Source: a virus
IMG/VR virus record: IMGVR_UViG_3300027881_001080
Span: 1 to 32,320 of that record
Length of the DNA: 32,320 nucleotides
Reading direction: 5' to 3' (one strand)
Part shown: positions 1 through 6,916 of the stretch, piece after piece
How positions within the stretch are numbered: position 1 is the stretch's first letter
Layout of the letters: every line of letters starts with the position of its first letter
The notes under the pieces: generated by a model
The model's input: only the letters and a program-made list of their open reading frames with translations
Told to the model about the DNA's origin: nothing
Database searches by the model: none
Program-made: the position numbers and the translations under genes

Positions 1-728
1 AAGTTAAGCTTATGCTTAAGAATAGCTGCCTGTATTGTGTCCAGCCTGAAGTTCCCTCCTAGGTTTGGATACAAAACCCCACTCTCTACTCCATGTTTCC
101 TTAAGCTCAGCAACTTGTCAGCCAGTCTCCCATCTCCTGTAACAACCATTCCTCCGTCTCCCATTCCACTGAGGTTCTTGGTAGGGAAAAAACTAAACAC
201 TCCCATATCCCCAACGGTTCCAGCACTTATCCCACCTATCTCTGTTCCAAAAGCCTGACACGCATCCTCGATCACATGCGCATCCCCAGCTATATCCATT
301 ATAGCAGCCATATCGCAGGGATATCCAAATAGATGAACCGGTATAATTGCCTTGGTTTTTTCTGTTACAAGGTTCTCCAAACACCTAACGTCCATTGTTA
401 AGAAGCCTCTTGTTATGTCACAGAATACAGGGGTGGCTCCCAATCTTAATACCACGTTTGCAGTAGCAATAAAACTGAAGTCTGGGACTATCACTTCATC
501 TCCAGGCCCTACCCCAATGGACATTAGAGCCATCAGAAGTCCATCAGTTCCCGAGCTTACACCTACTGGGTACTTTATATTCAGGTACGACTGTACGGCT
601 ATCTCGAACTCAGTAACTTCAGGGCCAAGAATGTAGTTCCCTTTGTCAATGACTGAACCAATCAATGACTTTATCTCGTCTGAAAACTTAAGCTCCTCTG
701 CTGGTTTATCTATTAACTTTATTTTCAT
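1..728 (-). CDS. DegT/DnrJ/EryC1/StrS sugar aminotransferase (partial, C-terminus outside window)
   Basis: The reading frame starts at an ATG at 728 and stays open to the window edge, giving 242 residues of the PLP-dependent DegT/StrS family, which transaminates keto groups of nucleotide sugars. Visible hallmarks are the N-terminal segment ending GNYILGPEV, the SSGTDGLLMAL cofactor-phosphate segment, HLFGYPCDM, the EDACQAFG motif, and FPTKNLSGMGDGG carrying the Schiff-base lysine. Its 5' end overlaps the stop of the upstream acetyltransferase by 4 nt. With the neighbouring dehydrogenase and N-acetyltransferase it fits a 3-amino-sugar pathway: 3-oxidation, transamination, N-acetylation, as in WbpB/WbpE/WbpD for UDP-diacetamido-glucuronate or GnnA/GnnB for UDP-GlcNAc3N. 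The exact substrate cannot be read from the sequence. Family assignment is firm. Confidence 0.93.
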   Translation of the reverse strand, partial: MKIKLIDKPAEELKFSDEIKSLIGSVIDKGNYILGPEVTEFEIAVQSYLNIKYPVGVSSGTDGLLMALMSIGVGPGDEVIVPDFSFIATANVVLRLGATPVFCDITRGFLTMDVRCLENLVTEKTKAIIPVHLFGYPCDMAAIMDIAGDAHVIEDACQAFGTEIGGISAGTVGDMGVFSFFPTKNLSGMGDGGMVVTGDGRLADKLLSLRKHGVESGVLYPNLGGNFRLDTIQAAILKHKLN

Positions 729-1318
729 TTATTCATGTCCGTATCCATACATACTACAGTCCACTGATCATCTATCACCTTGTAGGTTTTCCCAATAGGG
801 CATTTAACTAAATCATTTTTATTCTTAAATACTATACGGCTCCCTTCTTGACTCACAAACCCTACAGGTCGGGCTGGGTTCCCAAGAACCATAACATAAT
901 CCTTAACATCCCTCTCAACCAAAGATCCTGCTCCTACAAAACAATATCTACCTAATGTATTTCCACAAATAATTGTAGCCCTAGCCCCAACCGAAGCTCC
1001 CCTTTTTACCAATGTTTTCCTCATCTCTTCTTTCCTATTGATAAAAGCCCGTGGGTTAATTACGTTTGTAGTAACAACAGAAGGCCCTATAAATACATCA
1101 TCCTCTAATGTCACCCCCTTATTGAGGGAGGCATTATTTTGTATCTTTACTTTATTTCCTATAACTACGTCTTCACCAACCCAAACACCAAAAGCTATAA
1201 TACATTTCTTCCCTATCCTGGCGTTCTTTTGAATATGACAGAAATGCCATATTTTAGTACCCTCTCCAATAAAGGAAGGCTTATCCACATAAGAACTTTC
1301 ATGCACATAATAATTCAT
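725..1318 (-). CDS. Left-handed beta-helix sugar N-acetyltransferase (WbpD/WlbB-like)
   Basis: A 197-residue protein made mostly of hexapeptide repeats (IGEGTKIWHFCHI, ARIGKKCIIAFGVWVGEDVVIG, VTLEDDVFIGPSVV, LGRYCFVGAGSLV), the fold of trimeric acyl-CoA-dependent acetyltransferases. The opening WHFCHI and the NVINPRAF segment with a following RGASVGARATI stretch are typical of the WbpD/WlbB group, which acetylates the 3-amino group of a UDP-2-acetamido-3-amino sugar. It ends in the usual GNPARPVG motif plus a C-terminal extension of about 45 residues. ATG start; it overlaps both neighbours by 4 nt (ATGA), so translation is probably coupled. It would act directly after the DegT aminotransferase encoded downstream. 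Confidence 0.9.
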   Translation of the reverse strand: MNYYVHESSYVDKPSFIGEGTKIWHFCHIQKNARIGKKCIIAFGVWVGEDVVIGNKVKIQNNASLNKGVTLEDDVFIGPSVVTTNVINPRAFINRKEEMRKTLVKRGASVGARATIICGNTLGRYCFVGAGSLVERDVKDYVMVLGNPARPVGFVSQEGSRIVFKNKNDLVKCPIGKTYKVIDDQWTVVCMDTDMNK

Positions 1319-2256
1319 ACTGGTATTTCGATTCCCCCCTTTAGGTATGACTTATTTAAGGCCAGCATAACCTTTGCCGTTTGATACCCTATGTCTCTAT
1401 AAACAGGCGGAAGGTTCTTCCCGTTTACGCATTCCGTAAACTGCCTGTCTTGGGCTTCCAGAGGAGGAACAAAGGGACTATCTAGTTTTCTTCCCTTTCC
1501 CTTTGTTAAAGAAAGATAGTCATTCCCTTTTATCGAATGGCTATACTCATAAATAGAATCGGACTCGAACCTAAATGTCTTTTTAGTTCCGACCACTATA
1601 AATCGGTGCTCTTTGAATGGATGTATCCAACTCAATGATACATGGGCAGTAAACTTATTGAACATCAGATAAGAGGATGAAACATCCCTTGATAACTTCA
1701 GACATCGGAGGGATTCTGGAAATTCACCGGCAAGCATTAAAAGAATGGATATGTCGTGGGTTCCGAAACTCCACAGAACATCCTCTTGCTTCCTGACAGT
1801 CCCAAAGTTTAATCGGTTGGAATAAGCATATAATATATCACCCAACTCCCCTTCCCAATATTGATTAACGATGTGTTGTATATTGCTATGAAACAACAGT
1901 AAGTGGCCACTCATCACCACAAGCCCACTCTTCCTGGAAGCTTTCTCAATCTGGACCACATCAAACTCATTCAAGGCAATGGGCTTCTCTATTAGCACAT
2001 TCTTTCCTCTGCCCAGAAGATAGATTGCATTGTCTGCATGGCATTGGGCTGGGGTTGCAATAACCACTCCCTCTACAGATTTATCCTCTGCCAAATCCTT
2101 TATGGAACTGAATGCCTTCTCTCCATTGGTTAGTGAATTACCAAGGGTTTCCTGACAGGAATCACAAACCCCATAAAGTGACCCTATTTTCCGAAGGGTT
2201 TTGACATGGTTCTTACCCCATTTACCAGCTCCCAGAACCACTATGTTTTTCTTCAT
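1315..2256 (-). CDS. Gfo/Idh/MocA-family NAD-dependent nucleotide-sugar dehydrogenase
   Basis: A 313-residue oxidoreductase with an N-terminal Rossmann fold (VVLGAGKWGKNHV, residues 5-17) and the family's EKPIALN motif near residue 90, followed by the alpha/beta substrate domain with the WSFGTHDISILL motif that carries the catalytic-region histidine. Such enzymes oxidise the 3-hydroxyl of UDP-GlcNAc or its uronate. That would create the keto group used by the DegT aminotransferase two genes downstream. The WSFGTHDI form is closer to GnnA-type UDP-GlcNAc 3-dehydrogenases than to classical WlbA, so the final sugar could be UDP-GlcNAc3NAc rather than the uronate; this is inference. Start and stop overlap the neighbours by 4 nt. 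Confidence 0.88.
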   Translation of the reverse strand: MKKNIVVLGAGKWGKNHVKTLRKIGSLYGVCDSCQETLGNSLTNGEKAFSSIKDLAEDKSVEGVVIATPAQCHADNAIYLLGRGKNVLIEKPIALNEFDVVQIEKASRKSGLVVMSGHLLLFHSNIQHIVNQYWEGELGDILYAYSNRLNFGTVRKQEDVLWSFGTHDISILLMLAGEFPESLRCLKLSRDVSSSYLMFNKFTAHVSLSWIHPFKEHRFIVVGTKKTFRFESDSIYEYSHSIKGNDYLSLTKGKGRKLDSPFVPPLEAQDRQFTECVNGKNLPPVYRDIGYQTAKVMLALNKSYLKGGIEIPV

Positions 2257-2972
2257 ATTGTTATGGCTGGGTGAAGCCTTCTCGACTCCTTATTCATCTC
2301 GCTATCCGTTGGATTCTTAAAGGAGGCTATGCTTTTCACAAGATGATATAAGTTAAATCTCTTGGCTACTAAACGCTGGCTTATGTCTTTCCCAACCCCT
2401 GAACCTAGAGTGGGGTCTTTGCTCCATCGGGTAAGGGGAATAGGCATTACCCGATAGTCTAATTGAGCGAGCATCCTATGGGTACATATAAATGCCATGT
2501 CAGTCCATTGAGTCCAGTGATAAGGAACTCCATCAAATACAAATGCTTTTGGTTTGTGCCCTGTCCAATTTGATTTTCCGAAAGAAGACTTAAGCATTAT
2601 GTAGCTCAGACATATCTTTCCTCTGTCTGGAATCCTCTCAAAGCTCCTGATGGCAGTTGATATAAATTCTGGGCCAATAGTCAAATCATCGGCAGTATAT
2701 ACTATATAGTCAGACCCATCCCCTTTTACTTGTTTAAATGTCTTCGTAACAAGTTCCCAGTACCTTCTCTTTCCATGATTTACATGGGTGAATACTTCTA
2801 CCTTAACCTTCCCATGAACGCCTTTAAGTTTATTGGCATAGGGTTTCTGGCTTCCATCATCATTTAGCACCACCTTTATTGTGTGGTTTCCAGACTGACG
2901 ATTCAATTGCTCAACCAATCTCCTACACTGGTCTGGTCTATTGTAGGTATTTACTATAACAGATACCTTCAC
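2253..2972 (-). CDS. GT-A fold glycosyltransferase (family 2-like)
   Basis: A 239-residue protein opening MKVSVIVNTYNRPDQCRRLV, the classical start of family-2 glycosyltransferases, with a nucleotide-binding VVLNDDGS segment near residue 35 and YTADDLTIGPEF (ADD in place of DXD) around residue 95 for metal and nucleotide-sugar binding. It probably transfers one sugar to a glycan acceptor; donor and acceptor are unknown. The start is GTG and overlaps the stop of the upstream methyltransferase-like gene by 1 nt. It may use the amino sugar made by the three enzymes encoded downstream. There are no membrane segments, so it is probably cytoplasmic. Confidence 0.82.
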   Translation of the reverse strand: MKVSVIVNTYNRPDQCRRLVEQLNRQSGNHTIKVVLNDDGSQKPYANKLKGVHGKVKVEVFTHVNHGKRRYWELVTKTFKQVKGDGSDYIVYTADDLTIGPEFISTAIRSFERIPDRGKICLSYIMLKSSFGKSNWTGHKPKAFVFDGVPYHWTQWTDMAFICTHRMLAQLDYRVMPIPLTRWSKDPTLGSGVGKDISQRLVAKRFNLYHLVKSIASFKNPTDSEMNKESRRLHPAITI

Positions 2973-3463
2973 TAGAAGAATTTACGAACGTCTATCTGGT
3001 TGCTTAAAAGGGTAGTTGTCTTCGTGAAGACGGGATAAGTATATTGATACTTAAACTTATTAAAAGCCGGTTCATATCCATAGTAGTTCATCTTGTCTGT
3101 ATCATGCACAACGAATATCTCTGTACTCCCCAAGAACCTTTCTATTTCCACCACCCTTCGACTAGCTGGAGCATGGTCTATAAATACAACTGATGCCTTT
3201 TCTACAGGTACCTTATCCCAGTCCCTTACAAGATGTACCGAATGTTTTCCTTTTATGAATTGTCCTCCAAAACTCCTATACCAGGACTTGTTGCTTTCAT
3301 AGGTTTTAACTGTCCTTCCATATACTTGTGATATCACATGGAGCAATGGAGTGCTGAAGGTTCCTGCTCCCATCTCTATAATGGTTCCATCCGTCTTAAA
3401 GACTGCCATTAAGAGAGGAGCTTGGTGAGTAGAAAAGGGAGCTTTGTTTAAGATAGGGTCCAT
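2972..3463 (-). CDS. Putative SAM-dependent methyltransferase-like protein
   Basis: A 163-residue protein with features of a compact class I methyltransferase fold: IIEMGAGTFSTPLL (motif I, SAM-binding glycine loop, about residue 28), VKTYESN with an acidic residue ending strand 2, VVFIDHAP (motif for strand 4) and FVVHDTDKMNYYG. The ID-H and HDTD segments resemble small methyltransferases found in glycan clusters, but I cannot assign a substrate. It overlaps the upstream glycosyltransferase gene by 16 nt and lies inside the glycan operon, so modification of a sugar or of a surface glycan is the natural guess. Confidence 0.6.
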   Translation of the reverse strand: MDPILNKAPFSTHQAPLLMAVFKTDGTIIEMGAGTFSTPLLHVISQVYGRTVKTYESNKSWYRSFGGQFIKGKHSVHLVRDWDKVPVEKASVVFIDHAPASRRVVEIERFLGSTEIFVVHDTDKMNYYGYEPAFNKFKYQYTYPVFTKTTTLLSNQIDVRKFF

Positions 3464-4197
3464 TTCTCTACCTCCCTTAAATTACTAAATGTAGATACCC
3501 TATTTCCCATATCGAACCTAGTTCCCTTGTGGATTATTCCCCACTTACAATCCGGCTTCATAAACCGATTCACTGTAAGATGTATGGGAGCCGTCTGAAC
3601 ACCAACCACATAAGAACACGTCATTGCAAGAGTGGCTAGGTCAAGACATGTGAAGCCAAAATGCTTCCCACAGAAATACTTTGGAATGGGTTCCGTACAT
3701 GCTACCCTTAACCCCTTCGAGGCAAACTTGTCAGCCAGTTGATTGAAGTCATCAGGCTTTGAATCACACTGACTTGATTTCCCAACGCTGTTCACAATAA
3801 GAACATCAAAGAACTTATCATCGGGAGCCTCTATTTTGTTATCCTGGATTTCCTCCCAGTCAAACCATAGGTCTGCCTTGCTTCTTATGGGACAGGGAAC
3901 CTTTGCATCCCTACATACCAGTCTGTACAGGTCCATTTGACATGCCACATAATCTTCCCGTCTGAGGGGGTGGTCGAAGAATATTCTCCCCAGCCACGTG
4001 TCGATGGCTCTTCGGGGCATCCTGTCCAAGTCCTCTACTATCACCCCTCCGCAACAGAAGGATAGCTCGTAGTGATAAACGGGGGAGCAATAGTAAGTAA
4101 CATCTTCCCCTGCTTCCACTAGCTTCCTGAGAAGAAGGAGAGTGAGGAAGTGATCCCCTAAGTGCCACTTATTGTAAAAGTGTAATGGTTTAGCCAT
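3448..4197 (-). CDS. Family 9 (heptosyltransferase-like) glycosyltransferase
   Basis: A 249-residue protein resembling GT-B family 9 transferases. The N-terminus has HLGDHFLTLLLLRKL, equivalent to the GD-x(3)-T/A helix of heptosyltransferases. The C-terminal half has DVLIVNSVGKSS (in place of the usual 'I.l.pg..' nucleotide-binding segment) and LATLAMTCSYVVGVQTAPIHL, the donor-binding site where family members show D-T/S-G-x-x-H. Here Q-T-A-P-I-H keeps the histidine but not the D-S/T-G. The protein is shorter than the usual 320-350 residues. ATG start, 8-nt overlap with the upstream sulfotransferase. Role: transfer of a sugar to a surface or virion glycan. Confidence 0.6.
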   Translation of the reverse strand: MAKPLHFYNKWHLGDHFLTLLLLRKLVEAGEDVTYYCSPVYHYELSFCCGGVIVEDLDRMPRRAIDTWLGRIFFDHPLRREDYVACQMDLYRLVCRDAKVPCPIRSKADLWFDWEEIQDNKIEAPDDKFFDVLIVNSVGKSSQCDSKPDDFNQLADKFASKGLRVACTEPIPKYFCGKHFGFTCLDLATLAMTCSYVVGVQTAPIHLTVNRFMKPDCKWGIIHKGTRFDMGNRVSTFSNLREVEKWTLS

Positions 4198-4756
4198 TGA
4201 GATACTTCAATGCTGCCTCCTCAGCCTTCATTCTAAATACATCCGTCATAAACTCAAACCCTCTATGGGCATTAGGTAATGGTCTTATGGCCTCTTTCTT
4301 TATGGCTTCCCTCAGCTTTTCCATATTAACTCTTTCCCTTGAAATAGTTTCCACAATAGAAGCGAATGACGGAATAGGGTATGATAGGATTCTCCTGTAA
4401 ATAAAAATAGGAGCCTTCGACATTTTCCACTTCTTCACAAACCCTTCCCAATACCTTAGTTTTTCCAGTGAAAACCTTTTCCAGTCGTCTTCGTTCCCCT
4501 TTGGGAAAAACAATTTCCAAAAGCTTACTATGCTCTCTTCGGGATGTCGTATTAAAACTATCTTATTGTGGCCCTTCCAGGATTCATTCAACTTAAAGTC
4601 GTGTGTCTTCACGACATTGTGTTCCGGTCTGACGGGCCTCTTGTACCTTTCAGAGTATTTCATCCTGTCCCCAAAATAGGACTGAAGCACCCTGACCACC
4701 ATGTGGTGACCTGACCTTGGGTACGAAATGATTACTGTTTTAGGAAGCTTACTCAC
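4190..4756 (-). CDS. PAPS-dependent sulfotransferase
   Basis: A 188-residue protein with both PAPS-binding signatures of the sulfotransferase family: the 5'-phosphosulfate loop SYPRSGHHMV (residues 11-20) and the 3'-phosphate motif KIVLIRHPEESIVSFWK (about residues 64-80), where arginine and serine contact PAPS. The histidine in VVKTHDFKL is a candidate catalytic base. It would move sulfate from PAPS to a hydroxyl or amine of a sugar, consistent with its place at the head of the glycan operon. GTG start, directly after the stop of a possible small ORF. The family is clear; the acceptor is unknown. Sulfotransferases are uncommon in phages. Confidence 0.85.
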   Translation of the reverse strand: MSKLPKTVIISYPRSGHHMVVRVLQSYFGDRMKYSERYKRPVRPEHNVVKTHDFKLNESWKGHNKIVLIRHPEESIVSFWKLFFPKGNEDDWKRFSLEKLRYWEGFVKKWKMSKAPIFIYRRILSYPIPSFASIVETISRERVNMEKLREAIKKEAIRPLPNAHRGFEFMTDVFRMKAEEAALKYLNG

Positions 4757-4885
4757 CTAAAATGGTAAGTTAGCTGTTTTTGTTACACTTCTCCCGATCT
4801 TTGCTTCCAGAGTATTCTTAGACCACCCCTTGTTCGTCTTGACTCTTTCCACAAGGTCGATTGATTTCGAGTCTTGAGCGTTCAT
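4757..4885 (-). CDS. Possible small protein of unknown function
   Basis: A 42-residue frame from an ATG at 4885 (a GTG at 4942 would extend it to 61 residues). It is basic, with the core DLVERVKTNKGWSKNTLEAK. Its stop abuts the GTG of the sulfotransferase, which favours a real gene, since this operon is packed with such junctions. Against it, plus-strand terminator-like hairpins and a TTGACA box overlap its 5' part, so the region may instead hold small RNA elements. No family recognised. Confidence 0.33.
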   Translation of the reverse strand: MNAQDSKSIDLVERVKTNKGWSKNTLEAKIGRSVTKTANLPF

Positions 4886-4890
4886 GCTCT

Positions 4891-4930
4891 GGGTTGTTTC
4901 ACATCTAACCGTGTGGGGCAACCCTTTTTT
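4891..4930 (+). terminator. Plus-strand hairpin followed by T6
   Basis: GGGTTG at 4891-4896 pairs with CAACCC at 4919-4924, with CACA/TGTG able to pair inside, followed by six T at 4925-4930. It is shaped as a rho-independent terminator for the plus strand, although the annotated genes here run leftward, so it implies an antisense or small RNA. Confidence 0.45.
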
Positions 4931-4935
4931 GTTTC

Positions 4936-4941
4936 TTGACA
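4936..4941 (+). promoter_or_regulatory. Orphan TTGACA box in a 14-nt repeat shared with the 17980 promoter
   Basis: TTTCTTGACACCCA (4932-4945) is identical to the sequence at 17976-17989, where TTGACA heads a promoter for a small gene. Here no convincing -10 lies 17-19 nt downstream and no ORF follows; a terminator hairpin ends at 5021. It could start a roughly 50-nt RNA or be a leftover duplication. Confidence 0.3.
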
Positions 4942-4991
4942 CCCAGTTGGTTTTCCCTCGTGGTGGGAATCTTATTCATCTCATCGTTTTA

Positions 4992-5021
4992 GGGAGAGGG
5001 TTTATCGCCTCTCCCTTTTTT
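4992..5021 (+). terminator. Plus-strand rho-independent terminator
   Basis: GGGAGAGG (4992-4999), an 8-nt loop, CCTCTCCC (5008-5015), then T6 (5016-5021). It is a textbook terminator on the plus strand. No plus-strand gene precedes it in the window, so it may end a small RNA or block antisense transcription into the capsid gene. Confidence 0.65.
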
Positions 5022-5044
5022 GTGTCTAGTATTTTGCGTTTCGC

Positions 5045-5084
5045 TATACACAAACTACTTTGTGGCTATCCTAATATACACAAA
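5045..5084. repeat. Direct repeat TATACACAAA, two copies 30 nt apart
   Basis: TATACACAAA occurs at 5045-5054 and again at 5075-5084, between the terminator at 5021 and the capsid terminator. On the minus strand each reads TTTGTGTATA. It may be a protein-binding site or part of a promoter for the leftward glycan operon; no standard promoter is obvious. Confidence 0.4.
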
Positions 5085-5115
5085 AAGGGCCACCCCGAAA
5101 GGTAGCCCTTTTTTT
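5082..5115. terminator. Bidirectional terminator after the capsid gene
   Basis: An A5 run (5082-5086), GGGCCACC (5087-5094), loop CCGAAA, GGTAGCCC (5101-5108), T7 (5109-5115). Both strands read as hairpin plus T-run. It lies 30 nt past the capsid stop codon and would end the strong leftward capsid transcript. Confidence 0.8.
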
Positions 5116-5145
5116 ACAACATTACTTGAACAACAACAGATTCTA

Positions 5146-6819
5146 TTAAGAACCAATCGTAGGTTCGCAGAATGACATTTCGTACTCTGGGCATTCGTCT
5201 GAGAAATTCTCAACGATTGCGTGACGGTTCTCATCACCGATAAGAACAGTACCAGTTTCAGAACGAAGCTCGTGCATCGTCTTGATCGTTTTGATCCTGC
5301 AACGATAGTCCGGATTCGTTTCTGGGTCTGGATCAGTTCTGCGTACTGCGTTGGTTTCAAATACCCCGTAGGATATATCTGACCAATCGAGAATCCAAAT
5401 AGCATTCCCGCGACTTACTAGATTGCCCGTAAAGTTTTCCTTATGGTCTGTGAAATAGTTTTCCACATACAAGGTAAACATAACGTCAATATCCTCGAAC
5501 TCATAGGATACCCGTCTCCATAGAATGTTGCCATCGAAAACGATAGGCTCATCTGCGGAGTAATGACGCTGCCAGTCTATATCATATTTGCGCTGATATA
5601 CACGTGTCATTAGGGTCTTGAATTGATTGGCAACCTTACGATTAGCCATCCCTACGATTTCGGATACTGAACCAACTACGTTAGTCTCTCTATGGCGACG
5701 CACGAATTCGAGAACTCCTTCGAGGAAGTTCACATCAAGTGCTGCACCACGCATATCAAACACACGCCCACAATTAGCAAGCTGAGGTCTGATTCCGATT
5801 AGCTGGGTATCATAATGTATGAAAGAGCCGGCGCTATTCGGGTTAGGATCAACTACACGAGGTAGGTTTTGGTAGCCTTCTACCGTTTGGTTTTCATCAA
5901 TTCTATCACCATAGAAAACGGTGTTTAACCATTTCTTACGATATAGAGTAAATGCTTCCTGATTTTGTTTTACCAAAGGAAGTTCTTGGAACTTCTGGAG
6001 GTAAACATTCACATCACCAGAGAAGATTCTTTTCAGGTATTCTTCCTGAAGGTCATCCCATGTCCATGTGAACCGGAAAGTCTGAGGCCAGTAGGCTTTC
6101 AAACGAACCGAGTTGTTCACCGGCTGGTTGTGACAATAAGAATCGTAGTCGCTGATATGGTTACTCAGGTTTACGACAATACCATTTACCGGGTGGAAAG
6201 GAGTTTGTTGAGCAGGAGTCAACGCATTCCAACCTGCGTTAGTGAAGTACGGCTGTACTGTTACTAAAGCACCCTTTTCGGCTCCAATGTCGTCGTTGAC
6301 GGCTGATAGAACTTTAAGGTTAATGGTCTGCGCATTTCCATTGGCTCCCTTGTTCAGAACCGTAATACCTTCGTTAATTAGAAAGTATCTTTCGATTGCT
6401 GGAACATCTGTAACCCACCTGGAAGATGATGCTGTTACCCGAATTCTCCACTGTCCTGGGTGCGCACCTGCCGTAGCAGAGCCAGCCGTGATAGAGAAGT
6501 AATTCTGGTTAATTATATCCTTATGCTCCCTTAAAATATAAGGAAGAAAAAAGGATTTATTAGGCCCAAGACGCTGCTGGGTAAGTTCCCCTTTAACGCC
6601 CTCGACTTTTCTAAGCAAGACATCTACTAGAATACTTTCCCTGACACCTGAAAGACGACCCATCAACGTATTGCGATATACGTTAGCGGCATCATCCAGA
6701 CCTCTATTGCGAAAGTCTTCAATGTCCTGCGGGGTCATACCCCTTACACTCTCTTTAGTAAGAGTGCCGTACGGAGTCACTTGGACTGTACGTGGTAAAC
6801 ATTGTGATAATACTGACAT
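5146..6819 (-). CDS. Probable major capsid protein
   Basis: A protein of 557 residues from the ATG at 6819; a GTG at 6840 would add 7 residues but lies upstream of a good promoter -10 (6834-6829), so the ATG is preferred. No motif names it directly. The call rests on position and shape: it follows portal and scaffold-like genes on the same strand, has capsid-like size, is rich in beta-prone and aromatic segments, has no signal peptide or membrane helix, has its own promoter, and ends at a strong terminator as a highly expressed gene would. The N-terminal helical part (about residues 25-80) is charged, as in HK97-type delta or N-arm regions. Another abundant head protein is the main alternative. 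Confidence 0.72.
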   Translation of the reverse strand: MSVLSQCLPRTVQVTPYGTLTKESVRGMTPQDIEDFRNRGLDDAANVYRNTLMGRLSGVRESILVDVLLRKVEGVKGELTQQRLGPNKSFFLPYILREHKDIINQNYFSITAGSATAGAHPGQWRIRVTASSSRWVTDVPAIERYFLINEGITVLNKGANGNAQTINLKVLSAVNDDIGAEKGALVTVQPYFTNAGWNALTPAQQTPFHPVNGIVVNLSNHISDYDSYCHNQPVNNSVRLKAYWPQTFRFTWTWDDLQEEYLKRIFSGDVNVYLQKFQELPLVKQNQEAFTLYRKKWLNTVFYGDRIDENQTVEGYQNLPRVVDPNPNSAGSFIHYDTQLIGIRPQLANCGRVFDMRGAALDVNFLEGVLEFVRRHRETNVVGSVSEIVGMANRKVANQFKTLMTRVYQRKYDIDWQRHYSADEPIVFDGNILWRRVSYEFEDIDVMFTLYVENYFTDHKENFTGNLVSRGNAIWILDWSDISYGVFETNAVRRTDPDPETNPDYRCRIKTIKTMHELRSETGTVLIGDENRHAIVENFSDECPEYEMSFCEPTIGS

Positions 6820-6828
6820 AAGGGGCTT

Positions 6829-6858
6829 ATTATAGCCCACTTACAGCAGTATTTACAA
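6829..6858 (-). promoter_or_regulatory. Promoter of the capsid gene (leaderless layout)
   Basis: On the minus strand: TTGTAA (6858-6853), 18 nt, perfect TATAAT (6834-6829), 9 nt, then ATG at 6819. The expected transcript start is about 2-3 nt before the ATG. The same TATAAT-9-ATG spacing occurs before the tail gene at 31496. Confidence 0.7.
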
Positions 6859-6916
6859 AATAGGGTAGGTTTTCCTACAGCATTTAACCAATAATAATAT
6901 GGTTACAAAAAAATAT

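Noticed and set aside
3911-4168. Leftward 85-residue frame inside the family-9 glycosyltransferase gene
   Set aside because: It is an alternate-frame shadow with Arg/Ser/Pro-rich composition; the containing gene has clear family motifs.
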